Assembly (NCBI GenBank): GCA_036788195.1
Contig: DAIQNX010000001.1
Location: 122,603 to 186,602 of the forward strand
Origin: CALFXN01 sp937957815
GTDB taxonomy: Bacteria > Synergistota > Synergistia > Synergistales > Aminobacteriaceae
Direction of reading: 5' to 3'
Length of the DNA stretch: 64,000 nucleotides
Made by a program: the position numbers and the translations under genes
The notes under the pieces: model-generated
Told to the model about the DNA's origin: nothing
The model's database searches: none
What the model saw: the letters and a program-made list of their open reading frames with translations, nothing else
Shown here: positions 17,718-25,389 of the stretch, piece by piece
Position numbering within the stretch: position 1 is the stretch's first letter
How the letters are laid out: each line of letters opens with the position of its first letter

Positions 17718-18360
17718 CGGTCCGGTGTTCGAGGGCGAGAAGCGCTTCAGATACGGTTTCCAGAAGTTTGCCTCGCGCCTCTTTCCCTCCCGATTCGCCC
17801 CCGTAGAGCGAAGGATCAATGGGTTCCCCGTACGTTACGGAAAGGCGTACAGGCTTGATCCACGGCGCTCCAGGAGGCATGGCGCCGAAAGATCCCCGAA
17901 CGAAAGCAGGAAGAACCGGGACCCGCGATTTCAAGGCTATGAGAGCGACGCCCCCTTCGAGCGGCTTCAGGGTTCCATCCTCGGAACGTCCTCCCTCGGG
18001 GAAGATCAGAACGCTTTCCCCGTTCTGGAGGAGAGACAGGAATGCCTTCAATGTCGCGCCCGCACTCTGGCTGTCCTGCTTCCTTACCGGAATCGCCCCG
18101 AGTGCCAACAGAAGGTGGCTGAAGCCGGGGCACCGGAAGAGTTCGGACTTCGCGAGATATCGCAGCCGGATCGGAAACGTACTCCCGATAACTACCGGAT
18201 CGAGATTGCTGCAATGGTTGCTGACGACAATGTACTGCCGGGACTTATCGAAGTCCCGAAGGCCGAAGACCCTCATCCGGTTGTATATTCTGAGGACACC
18301 CCAACAGAACCAACTGACGAGAAAATAGACGATCGTGGTGAAAAACGGGCGTCTCTTCAT
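17710..18360 (-). CDS. plsC: 1-acyl-sn-glycerol-3-phosphate acyltransferase
   Basis: Makes phosphatidic acid from lysophosphatidic acid at the inner face of the membrane. The 216-residue protein has an N-terminal hydrophobic segment (about residues 7-25), the catalytic H-x4-D as NHCSNLD, and the substrate-binding FPEGGRSEDG. A third block reads PVLPAFVRGSFGAMP. It overlaps cmk by four bases, a pairing seen in many genomes (cmk-plsC, often with lytB). Family assignment is firm; acyl specificity cannot be told. Confidence 0.92.
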   Translation of the reverse strand: MKRRPFFTTIVYFLVSWFCWGVLRIYNRMRVFGLRDFDKSRQYIVVSNHCSNLDPVVIGSTFPIRLRYLAKSELFRCPGFSHLLLALGAIPVRKQDSQSAGATLKAFLSLLQNGESVLIFPEGGRSEDGTLKPLEGGVALIALKSRVPVLPAFVRGSFGAMPPGAPWIKPVRLSVTYGEPIDPSLYGGESGGKEARGKLLETVSEALLALEHRTDE

Positions 18361-19025
18361 TCGGGCCCCTTCATTGAAACGACATCGTACAGCCGGGAAA
18401 CGACATCGTCGATACTCATCTCCGACGTATCAATTTCGACGGAGCCTTCCGGTTTTCGTAACGGAGCTTCCCGCCTTTCGGAATCGAACCTGTCCCTTTT
18501 CAGGATGCACTCGAGCACGACCGCTTCCGAAATAACCTCTCCCCTTGCCTGCATTTCCACGACGCGCCGGCGCGCCCTGATCCCGGGACTCGCCACAAGA
18601 AAGAACTTTATCGACGCATCCGGGAAGACCACTGTCCCCATGTCCCTGCCGTCCGCAACAACACCCGGAAAAACCGCCTGACACCGCTGAACGTCGAGAA
18701 GGCGCTTCCGGACCGAAGGAAGAGCCGCATACGACGAAACGACCGCGTCGATTTCAGGAGAACGGATCAGGGAGGTCACATCCTGTCCGCATACGGAGAC
18801 GCACTCTCTCTCCAGCGAAACGGTGACCGTATGCAACGCCTGCCGGAGTTCGGCCGTCTCTTCGGCGGCGATACCCCTTCCTTTCAGAAACCACGCAAGA
18901 GCGCGGTACAAGGCTCCCGTGTCGAGGTACGAAAGTCCAAGGCGTTGCGCCAGAATCCGAGCGACGGTACTCTTCCCGGAACCGGCAGGCCCGTCGATTG
19001 TCACTACCAATGGAACTTCATGCAT
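18357..19025 (-). CDS. cmk: cytidylate kinase
   Basis: Phosphorylates CMP and dCMP. The 222-residue protein has P-loop VTIDGPAGSGKSTVAR near the N-terminus, then LDTGALYRALAW, the GRDMGTVVFPDA block and the lid-like RDRFDSERREAPL. It overlaps the HDOD gene by eight bases upstream and plsC by four downstream. Confidence 0.96.
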   Translation of the reverse strand: MHEVPLVVTIDGPAGSGKSTVARILAQRLGLSYLDTGALYRALAWFLKGRGIAAEETAELRQALHTVTVSLERECVSVCGQDVTSLIRSPEIDAVVSSYAALPSVRKRLLDVQRCQAVFPGVVADGRDMGTVVFPDASIKFFLVASPGIRARRRVVEMQARGEVISEAVVLECILKRDRFDSERREAPLRKPEGSVEIDTSEMSIDDVVSRLYDVVSMKGPE

Positions 19026-19920
19026 TTTCAGGAGTCTCCCAGGTTTCGAGTTCTTCGGCTGCGACCTGAACGAAATCGACCAGCTCCGAGAGAAGCTCTT
19101 CGCAGTTTTCTATGCCGAGACGCCCGATAACCTCGGGATAGAGGGGGTTCTGGAGTCCGTCCGCCCCTATGCCGACACCGAGCATGAGGCAGAGCGTGTT
19201 CGCGATGTGCACGACGTCGACGATCGGCTGGAACGTCTCCTGTTTCTCGGGCGGAACGGAGTTCGGCGCATGATGGTACGCCACCGCATATCCGTACGCC
19301 TCGGGCAGCCCCCACTTCTCGACGAGCAGCGTTCCTACCTGGGCGTGATCGAATCCGAGGACCTGCGTTTCGGCTTCGATGAACGGAATCTGCTTCTCCT
19401 CGACCATCTTCACAATGATCCCGTACCCGAAACGAACGTAATCGTTCAGAACCACCTTGCCGAGATCGTGCAGCAGACCGCCGACATAAGCCTCTTCGGG
19501 GATCGATTTCCCGAAACGCTGCGCGATATATCTCGCCGCATACGCCACCGTCAGAGAATGTTTCCAGAGCTGTCCCCTGTCCAGGGCATACCCCTGCAAC
19601 GATTTGTCCATGATGGAATAGACGGATGCCGAAAGGACGATATTGCTGATGTTCTTGTACCCGAGCATTGCAATCGCTTCAGTCACGCTCGATATGTTTC
19701 GAGACATGCCGTATGCGGCCGAATTCGCGAGTTTCAGCGTCCTGATTACAAGTCCCTCGTCGCGGGAAAGACTCAGAGCGACGTCGCTGGCGCTGCTGTC
19801 CCGGTCATTGAGTTTTCTGAGAGTCTCCACGACAAACTGAGGGAAGGATTTTATTTCTTTGATTTTCCCCAGGATACGGGTCTTGATGAGTTCTCTTGAA
19901 CGTTCATCGATGCCGTCCAT
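19018..19920 (-). CDS. HDOD domain protein
   Basis: HDOD proteins are HD-superfamily relatives used in signalling and motility, usually without the full metal-binding HD set. In this 300-residue protein the domain spans about residues 18-215: FPQFVVETLRKLND, the LKLANSAAYGMSRNISSVTEAIAMLG core and VGGLLHDLGKVVLNDY. A later YHHAPNSVPPEK with DVVHIANTLCLMLG resembles the HD-GYP-like tail. The sequence H-D at LLHDLGK is retained, so phosphodiesterase activity cannot be excluded. It overlaps rluB by 70 bases, and its ATG follows GGGGAGGAAGATA. No partner is recognisable nearby. Confidence 0.85.
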   Translation of the reverse strand: MDGIDERSRELIKTRILGKIKEIKSFPQFVVETLRKLNDRDSSASDVALSLSRDEGLVIRTLKLANSAAYGMSRNISSVTEAIAMLGYKNISNIVLSASVYSIMDKSLQGYALDRGQLWKHSLTVAYAARYIAQRFGKSIPEEAYVGGLLHDLGKVVLNDYVRFGYGIIVKMVEEKQIPFIEAETQVLGFDHAQVGTLLVEKWGLPEAYGYAVAYHHAPNSVPPEKQETFQPIVDVVHIANTLCLMLGVGIGADGLQNPLYPEVIGRLGIENCEELLSELVDFVQVAAEELETWETPENA

Positions 19921-20663
19921 GTATCTTCCTCCCCTTCAGCGGAAGCAACCACCGCTCCCCCTTCGCGAATCATCGTCTCCAGACGATGAACGGACATTTC
20001 CACTATCGATCCGGAGGCGAGCGATCCCAACTCCATTTTACCAATTCTTCTTCTCAGAAGCGATTGCACCGAAAAACCGCAAATGCACGCCATTCTCCGG
20101 ATTTCTCTCTTTTTCCCCTCGGAAAGCGTCACCGAAACCCATCTGCCTTTCGGCAACCGATCAAGAACGACAACTCCGAGGGGCTTGAGGAATTCTCCTT
20201 CGGAGGCGACTCCTTCACGCCATGTCAGCAGGGAACGACGATCAACGGGTCTGTCCAACAAGACTTCGTATTCCTTCTCGAGTCCGACCCCTGGATGAAT
20301 CGTTCTCTGGGCGAAATCGCCGTCATTCGTGAGAATCAGCAGCCCCTCCGAATCTCTATCGAGCCTGCCGACCGGAAATACCCTGTAGCGCCTGTAGCGC
20401 GCCGGGAGAAGATCGATAACCGTCCGGGTTCTGGAATCTCTCACGGCGCACACGTATCCCTTGGGCTTGTTAATCACCAAGTATATCGTATCCTGCGGCG
20501 CCGCCCAGTGACCATCAACCTCGACCATATCATCGTCCAGAACCAGCCTCGAAAAAGAGTCTATTGTCTCTCCGTTGATCCGGACCCGTCGTTCGGAAAC
20601 CAGCGTCTCGACGTTTCTCCGGGAGCCGAATCCGCACAGCGCAAGATATCTATTCAAGCGCAT
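19851..20663 (-). CDS. rluB: rRNA pseudouridine synthase, RluB/RsuA family
   Basis: Isomerises a uridine in rRNA, in the RluB case U2605 of 23S rRNA. An S4 RNA-binding domain is at the N-terminus (MRLNRYLALCGFGSRRNVETLV), then the catalytic GRLDRDSEGLLILTNDG with the nucleophilic aspartate, and the family end block SEGKKREIRRM. About 40 residues follow the catalytic domain, where the gene overlaps the HDOD gene. Placement directly after scpA-scpB is a widespread order. RluB rather than RsuA is favoured by that context. Confidence 0.9.
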   Translation of the reverse strand: MRLNRYLALCGFGSRRNVETLVSERRVRINGETIDSFSRLVLDDDMVEVDGHWAAPQDTIYLVINKPKGYVCAVRDSRTRTVIDLLPARYRRYRVFPVGRLDRDSEGLLILTNDGDFAQRTIHPGVGLEKEYEVLLDRPVDRRSLLTWREGVASEGEFLKPLGVVVLDRLPKGRWVSVTLSEGKKREIRRMACICGFSVQSLLRRRIGKMELGSLASGSIVEMSVHRLETMIREGGAVVASAEGEEDTWTASMNVQENSSRPVSWGKSKK

Positions 20664-21213
20664 CGTCGTCCGCCGTACGATGTCGCGCCATTTCTCCGAG
20701 CTCCGCCAGCGTGGGAAGTTCCGCTATGGAATCAAGGCCGAACTCGCGCAGGAAGAGATCGGTCGTCCGATACAAAAGGGGCGACCCGCTCCCGCGTTTT
20801 CTGCCAGCGATACGAACGAGCCCCGTCGCGAGCAGCGTCTCGATCACCCGATCGCATCTGACACCTCGGATTTCCTCGATTTCTCCCCTCGTCACCGGCT
20901 GGTTGTAGGCGACAACCGCAAGACTCTCGAACGCCGCCTTGCTCAGGCGAATGCGTCCCGAATCCTTCTGAAAGCGGGAGACCACCTCGAAGACGTCATC
21001 GGACGAAAAGAGTTTCCATCCACCGGCGACGCGCCTGAGGACGATGCCGTGCCCCTTTTCGTAATGTTCCCGAAGCTCTTTGAAGGTATTCTCGACCGTG
21101 TTCCGGGAGAATCCGGTCACATCGGATACGCTCTCTTCGGAAACCGGATCCGACGCAACAAAGAGAATCGCCTCAAGAATTCTGGCTTCCCGGGAAAGAG
21201 TCAGAGCATCCAT
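20650..21213 (-). CDS. scpB: segregation and condensation protein B
   Basis: Kleisin-interacting winged-helix subunit of the SMC-ScpAB chromosome condensation complex. The 187-residue protein has tandem winged helices; blocks seen include LEAILFVASDPVSEE near the start and LAVVAYNQPVTRGEIEEIRG, then LLATGLVRIAGRKRG-S-G. ATG at 21213 is inside the scpA 3' end (41-base overlap); the longer frame from 21288 has no support. Confidence 0.95.
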   Translation of the reverse strand: MDALTLSREARILEAILFVASDPVSEESVSDVTGFSRNTVENTFKELREHYEKGHGIVLRRVAGGWKLFSSDDVFEVVSRFQKDSGRIRLSKAAFESLAVVAYNQPVTRGEIEEIRGVRCDRVIETLLATGLVRIAGRKRGSGSPLLYRTTDLFLREFGLDSIAELPTLAELGEMARHRTADDDALE

Positions 21214-21976
21214 AAGCGACGATATCCCCGAACACCTCCTCCTGATGAATCCGGATGCGTCCCATGCGGCACATCTCGAGCAACGCAAGCAGTGTTACGA
21301 GAAGGACTCCGAAAGGGATCGAGCCTTTCAGCAGGGACGATACGGAAAACTCCCCCTCCCGGAGAACGACATCCGTCAGCTCTTCGACTTTCGTTTCGAT
21401 CAGCCTTTCCTCCGGAACAGGATCCGGCACCCCGATCCAGGATTCCTCAATCTCGTGCGTCCTGCTGCCGGAGTTCCGTCTGCGTTGCGCGATATCCCAC
21501 CACAGGGACGCGAGACCGTATACATCGCCGATGTCGTAATGAACCGGACCAGCATCCATCGCGGGTCTCATGAGGCAACGCTCCTGCCTCTCCTTCCGGA
21601 GGATGAGGATCTCCCTGGCGACACGGAACGGCGCGAACAATTCCATGCGGCGCTCAACATCGTCGAGAAAAACGCTGTCGTCTTCGGGCTCATTTCCGCC
21701 GATATCAGCCACGCTTACCGGGAAAAGCGCCAGGACCTTATAGAGAAGCAACGTCGCCGCCTTGTGAAAAAAGTCGGCGACCTGAGGTAGTGGAACATCC
21801 GCCCGTCGGGTCAGATACTGACCATATGCCCGCACGATATCGGTCAACGAAATGCGGGAAACGTCGATCTGTTTCGATTCGACGAGAAGGCAAAGCAGAT
21901 CGACCGGCCCCGTAAAGGCCTCGATCGAAACCTCAAACGGCCGCTGTTCCGCTTCGAGATGCACCGCCTCAGACAT
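21173..21976 (-). CDS. scpA: segregation and condensation protein A
   Basis: Kleisin subunit that bridges SMC heads. The 267-residue protein starts near FEVSIEAFTGPVDLLCLLVESKQIDVSRISL, typical of ScpA (F-x-G-P-L-D-L-L-L-x-L-I). A middle acidic region and a C-terminal winged helix (LLALLEMCRMGRIRIHQEEVFGDI) complete the fold. Start at 21976 (MSEAVHLEAEQ) is preceded by GGAAAGAG and overlaps the Nif3-like gene by eight bases; an ATG 12 codons upstream is possible. Confidence 0.94.
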   Translation of the reverse strand: MSEAVHLEAEQRPFEVSIEAFTGPVDLLCLLVESKQIDVSRISLTDIVRAYGQYLTRRADVPLPQVADFFHKAATLLLYKVLALFPVSVADIGGNEPEDDSVFLDDVERRMELFAPFRVAREILILRKERQERCLMRPAMDAGPVHYDIGDVYGLASLWWDIAQRRRNSGSRTHEIEESWIGVPDPVPEERLIETKVEELTDVVLREGEFSVSSLLKGSIPFGVLLVTLLALLEMCRMGRIRIHQEEVFGDIVAYGCSDSFPGSQNS

Positions 21977-22736
21977 GAAATCTCTTTCCGGGACCTTCGG
22001 ACGGAAGGACATCGACGGAAAGATCGTCTCCGGCGATAATCTCCGAGAGACGCTTCATCGAAAGTCGCTCCATCTCCCCGTGGTCTGCCAGAGCGATACA
22101 CAATCCTGCATGGTTCGCTTCCATGAGATCATGATACGTCAAATCCGCCGTACAGAAAACATCGGCCCCGGCCTCAACCGCGTCGCGCAGGAACTCACGT
22201 CCCGATCCGCCGCACACAGCGACCGAACGGATCGTTTTCTCCCGGGATCCGTACCCCGAAAGCCACGACAATCCCCATCGCTCCTTCAGCATCGGAAGAA
22301 AGTCGTCGAAACGAAGCGGCGGCAGATCCCCGACACGGCCGAATTTACTTTCCGTCTTTCGCAGTGGCGAGCACCCGGCAAGTCCGAGAAGTCCTGACAA
22401 CACCGCATTCACTCCCTCACAGCTGAGATCCCAGTTCGTATGGACACAGAGAACCGATACTCCGGACACGAGAGCCGCCCGGATCGCATCCTCAGCCACC
22501 GAACCGCGACCGATCCGGCGGATCGGCGAAAAGATCAGCGGATGATGCGTGACGAGAAGGTCGCACCCTCGCACGGCCGCTTCCCCGACCGAGGAGGACG
22601 TCGCGTCGAGACAGACCGCCGCACGATGGACTTCATCCCGCGGATCCCCGACCAACAGGCCGCTGTTGTCCCACGCCTCGGCATCGGCAAAGGGTGCAAC
22701 CGAATCGATTCGCTCCATTATCACGGAAAGCCGCAT
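21969..22736 (-). CDS. Nif3-like dinuclear metal centre protein
   Basis: Member of the widely conserved NIF3/DUF34 family, which binds two metal ions and has been linked to GTP cyclohydrolase I type 2 activity, with the physiological role still open. In this 255-residue protein the metal ligands are visible as LLVTHHPLIF, CVHTNWDLS and ALADHGEMERLS. It starts WDNSGLLVGDP-type near residue 22, as usual. GGGGAGGGG lies just before the ATG. An intrinsic terminator ends only 17 bases before the start, leaving almost no room for a separate promoter. Confidence 0.9.
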   Translation of the reverse strand: MRLSVIMERIDSVAPFADAEAWDNSGLLVGDPRDEVHRAAVCLDATSSSVGEAAVRGCDLLVTHHPLIFSPIRRIGRGSVAEDAIRAALVSGVSVLCVHTNWDLSCEGVNAVLSGLLGLAGCSPLRKTESKFGRVGDLPPLRFDDFLPMLKERWGLSWLSGYGSREKTIRSVAVCGGSGREFLRDAVEAGADVFCTADLTYHDLMEANHAGLCIALADHGEMERLSMKRLSEIIAGDDLSVDVLPSEGPGKRFHV

Positions 22737-22753
22737 ACAACCCCTCCCCTCAC

Positions 22754-22786
22754 AAAAAAAAGCCGCCTCCCTGGACAGGAAACGGC
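22754..22786 (-). terminator. intrinsic terminator or attenuator in front of the Nif3-like gene
   Basis: On the minus strand GCCGTTTCC and GGAGGCGGC can pair (9 bp, two G-T) around a TGTCCAG loop, followed by eight T. It lies between a candidate -10 box (22807-22812) and the ribosome binding site of the Nif3-like gene, so it may act as an attenuator. Confidence 0.65.
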
Positions 22787-22806
22787 GCCCTCACTCCTCA
22801 CCGTGA

Positions 22807-22812
22807 ATTATA
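22807..22812 (-). promoter_or_regulatory. candidate -10 box for the nif3-scpAB-rluB series
   Basis: A consensus TATAAT on the minus strand, 70 bases before the Nif3-like start; no good -35 box at 16-18 bases. Confidence 0.35.
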
Positions 22813-22874
22813 CAGTACTCCGTCACGGACGTGCGCGCATACACGTTCCTTTCACATCAAATCCACCGCCCCGG

Positions 22875-22912
22875 AAAAAACGCAGAGGTCTCGGCATATA
22901 CCGGGACCCCTG
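22875..22912 (-). terminator. intrinsic terminator after tRNA(CAT)
   Basis: On the minus strand, GGTCCCGG / CCGAGACC with a short loop, then TCTGCG and six T. Located about 30 bases past the tRNA 3' end. Confidence 0.6.
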
Positions 22913-22943
22913 CTCTATCGGAAAAAACAGCAATTTGGATTTC

Positions 22944-23020
22944 TGGTGGGCCTACCTGGACTCGAACCAGGAACCTTCCGGTTATGAGCCGGTGGCTCTA
23001 ACCCGTTGAGCTATAGGCCC
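22944..23020 (-). tRNA. tRNA with CAT anticodon, probably tRNA-Ile2
   Basis: Cloverleaf: acceptor GGGCCTA / TAGGCCC, anticodon loop CTCATAA giving CAT, T-arm GGTTCGAGTCC, encoded CCA. Met and Ile2 tRNAs share this anticodon. The C4-G69 and C5-G68 pairs, known identity elements for the lysidine synthase TilS in E. coli, and similarity to the Bacillus Ile-CAT anticodon arm favour Ile2. Confidence 0.88.
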
Positions 23021-23073
23021 GTCAAAGAAACATGCCTCTTCCGCAAGTCGGAAGAAACTACGATGCGAATGCC

Positions 23074-23256
23074 TTATTCGTCGACATGAATACAACCGAC
23101 CGGGCAACTGTCGGCCGCTTCCTTCGCGCATGGAGCTCCCGATGCATTTATGACCTTTGAAACCCCGGCGTCATCATCCATGGAAAAAACATCGGGGCAT
23201 ATCTGGACACACACTCCGCACCCAATGCACTCATTCCTGTCAAGAGAAACCCGCAT
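23074..23256 (-). CDS. single-cluster [4Fe-4S] ferredoxin
   Basis: Electron carrier, likely the partner of the pyruvate:ferredoxin oxidoreductase. The 60-residue protein has one complete cluster set: C-I-G-C-G-V-C followed by the proline-linked C-P of the first strand pair and the distal SCPVGCIHV. A second full set is absent, so this is the Thermotoga type rather than the 2x[4Fe-4S] clostridial type. ATG at 23256 follows AAAGGAGGTGCTCGCATT. It sits 53 bases after purR and just before the tRNA on the same strand. Confidence 0.92.
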   Translation of the reverse strand: MRVSLDRNECIGCGVCVQICPDVFSMDDDAGVSKVINASGAPCAKEAADSCPVGCIHVDE

Positions 23257-23309
23257 AATGCGAGCACCTCCTTTCGCGCAAGCGATTGTATAACAGTGTT
23301 CGCGGAACG

Positions 23310-24119
23310 TCAAACGCGAGAAGCTTCCCAGATACGAAGCTCCGGTGCCTTTTTTTCCATACTGTCGAGACACAGGAGTGCGCGGAAATCGCTGACACTC
23401 TTGATCTCAGGCTCCGACGACGCGATGAAAACCCCGATTCCGGTGACCTCGGCCCCGAATTCCTTGGCCACAAGCAACATTCCCGAAATCGTCGACCCCC
23501 CTCTCATGAAGTCGTCGATGATCAGGACCCTGTTGCCCCGGGCAAGTTGCTTGGTGCTCATATACATGGCCTTCACTTCACCCATTTTCGTGGGATAGTG
23601 GACCGCAACCGCCGATCCGTCGCTCGGTCGGTTCCGGAAACGACAGACCGCCAGCGGAACTCCCATCGCGAAAGCCGTCGACATCGCGAGGGGAATCCCC
23701 TTGACCTCGGAGGTCATCACCACGTCGGGCGACGCTCCATGAAATACGGAAGCCATTGCATATCCGAGTTTCATCGCGAACGAGGGGTTGAAGAGGATAT
23801 CCGTGTAGTAGATCAGCCCGCCGGGCAGGATCCTGTCTTCATGCGACAACAGACGGACGATCTCCGTGAGGAGCTCCCTTCGCGCCTCCTCCGAAAGCCG
23901 GGGCACAAAGGAGGCCCCTCCGCTCCGTCCCCTGTCGACACAGATCTCGCCGATTCCCTCTTTTGACAGGGCGTCGTCAATGATCGCGACGTCGTCGCTG
24001 ACGACGGTCTTTGAGACACCGAAGCAGGATGCGAGCGCGGTCAGCGATATCTGCGAAGATGGCGAACACAGAAACCGTGCGACGGTTCGAATCAGTCTTT
24101 CAGTCCTTTGACCTTTCAT
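23310..24119 (-). CDS. purR: Bacillus-type purine operon repressor PurR
   Basis: A winged-helix plus phosphoribosyltransferase-fold repressor; in Bacillus PRPP binding releases it from pur operons. The 269-residue protein has an N-terminal winged helix (about residues 1-72) and a PRT domain with the PRPP loop VLIIDDFMRGGSTISGM. Residues such as ARGNRVL and AMYMSTKQL resemble B. subtilis PurR blocks. It follows ispE by nine bases; veg-ispE-purR order matches the Bacillus locus. A purC-to-purE operon with a possible PurR box starts at 33.2 kb. Start 24119 is chosen because longer frames enter ispE. Confidence 0.93.
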   Translation of the reverse strand: MKGQRTERLIRTVARFLCSPSSQISLTALASCFGVSKTVVSDDVAIIDDALSKEGIGEICVDRGRSGGASFVPRLSEEARRELLTEIVRLLSHEDRILPGGLIYYTDILFNPSFAMKLGYAMASVFHGASPDVVMTSEVKGIPLAMSTAFAMGVPLAVCRFRNRPSDGSAVAVHYPTKMGEVKAMYMSTKQLARGNRVLIIDDFMRGGSTISGMLLVAKEFGAEVTGIGVFIASSEPEIKSVSDFRALLCLDSMEKKAPELRIWEASRV

Positions 24120-24127
24120 TGACCGGA

Positions 24128-24988
24128 TCACCCCATTGTAATGAATCTCATGCACCATTGAAGACTTCCGGCCGCGTTCATGATCCACCGGATCGCATCT
24201 TCCGTTTCGACAAGATAAAAAAACGCGCTTCCGCTTCCGGAGATTCCGAACCCTGAGGCTCCGGACATGTATCCGATCTTCGCGAGTGTTTCGTATTCAG
24301 GATGTTCCTCGAAAAGAAATTCCGAAAAATCGTTCGGAAGGAGTCCGACCCGCTCTCCTCCGTCAAGCGCCGAAAGGATTTCCAGGGATTCGGCAGACGC
24401 CTCTTCCTCGCTTAAGGGGAACTCGTCGCGATAACGTCGGTCAAGTGATGAAAACGCATGCCCGGTATCGGAAAACCACTCGGGAATTACGAGCACGACA
24501 CGATGTTTCCGCCCCGGCGGAAGACTCCGTTGCACATTTCCGATCCCGCCGACCAGCGCCTGCTCCGAACCGTCGAACAGAAAGGGGATATCGGCCCCTA
24601 TCGATTCGCACAAACCTTCCGGAATCGGGGCTCCCGCGTATCTGGAAACCCAGCGGAGAAACGCCGCCGCGTTGCCGCTTCCTGCACCGATACCGGTGCC
24701 TGGGGGGATCACCTTCCGGATATGGACATCCATGCGGGGGATATTCCGAAAGGCGTCTTCCTCCCGCAGGTCCGAGATACACCGGGAGACGATGTTCTTT
24801 CCCTGTACGACGATCGGGGACGTTTCGACCGAATCATTGACATTATCAACACTATTAAAGCATATTGTCAACTGTTCCGTCGCGTCGTTTCTTCGGAAAA
24901 GAGAGACGATATCGTGGTACCCGTCGTTTCTCCTGCCCACAACCCTGAGCGTCAGATTGAGTTTCGAAGGAGAATATAGAATGAACAT
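24128..24988 (-). CDS. ispE: 4-diphosphocytidyl-2-C-methyl-D-erythritol kinase
   Basis: GHMP kinase of the MEP isoprenoid pathway. The 286-residue protein has the opening SPSKLNLTLRVVGRRNDGYH with the catalytic lysine and H, the ATP loop PPGTGIGAGSGNAAAFLRW, a variant of the usual GGGSSDAA, and the catalytic aspartate in GADIPFLFDG. The glycine-rich third motif is SGASGFGISGSGSAFF. It is followed directly by purR. A terminator lies 18 bases upstream of its start, after veg. Confidence 0.93.
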   Translation of the reverse strand: MFILYSPSKLNLTLRVVGRRNDGYHDIVSLFRRNDATEQLTICFNSVDNVNDSVETSPIVVQGKNIVSRCISDLREEDAFRNIPRMDVHIRKVIPPGTGIGAGSGNAAAFLRWVSRYAGAPIPEGLCESIGADIPFLFDGSEQALVGGIGNVQRSLPPGRKHRVVLVIPEWFSDTGHAFSSLDRRYRDEFPLSEEEASAESLEILSALDGGERVGLLPNDFSEFLFEEHPEYETLAKIGYMSGASGFGISGSGSAFFYLVETEDAIRWIMNAAGSLQWCMRFITMG

Positions 24989-25006
24989 TTCTCGCTCACC
25001 GCCTAC

Positions 25007-25041
25007 AAAAAACGCCCCGGCACACCGTCAGTGCCGGGGCT
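25007..25041 (-). terminator. intrinsic terminator between veg and ispE
   Basis: On the minus strand GCCCCGGCAC / GTGCCGGGGC form a 10-bp stem with a TGACGGT loop, then G and six T. It ends 18 bases before the ispE start. Confidence 0.9.
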
Positions 25042-25063
25042 TCATGACGCGGATACGTGTGCT

Positions 25064-25303
25064 TCAGTTTCTGTTTCCCTGAACCAGCTCGAGTTCGACT
25101 TCCTTGGTGAGGATTTCGGCGTAACTGAAAGAGACTTTACTATCCAGAGAATCAACGTAAAGAGTAAAGAGATTCGGGTAAGTCTCCAGTATGATACCCT
25201 GTTTTTCCTCAACCTTTCGCCGACCCTTTGCCGTTCTGTAACGGACTCTCATACCCTTGAAAAGCGCAACCTGTTGACGGATTTCCGCAAGGTTATAGGT
25301 CAT
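25064..25303 (-). CDS. veg: Veg-like protein (DUF1021)
   Basis: A 79-residue beta-rich protein with the Veg core: EIRQQVALFKGMRVRYRTAKGR followed by a G-I-I-x-E-T-Y-P-x-L-F/V-x-L-Y pattern and FSYAEILTKEVEL. In Bacillus subtilis Veg promotes biofilm formation by countering SinR; whether that applies here is unknown. ATG at 25303 follows GGAGAGGTGACCCTA; a GTG three codons upstream overlaps that site and is rejected. It has a near-consensus promoter, and a strong terminator follows before ispE. Confidence 0.92.
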   Translation of the reverse strand: MTYNLAEIRQQVALFKGMRVRYRTAKGRRKVEEKQGIILETYPNLFTLYVDSLDSKVSFSYAEILTKEVELELVQGNRN

Positions 25304-25335
25304 TAGGGTCACCTCTCCATCTAACCTAGATGAGT

Positions 25336-25364
25336 ATTATACCACCCCCGGCTATAGGATGCAA
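25336..25364 (-). promoter_or_regulatory. strong promoter for veg
   Basis: On the minus strand TTGCAT (25364-25359), a 17-base spacer and a consensus TATAAT (25341-25336). Leader of about 30 bases. Confidence 0.8.
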
Positions 25365-25389
25365 GTGACCCTTATGTTATTCTTAATGG

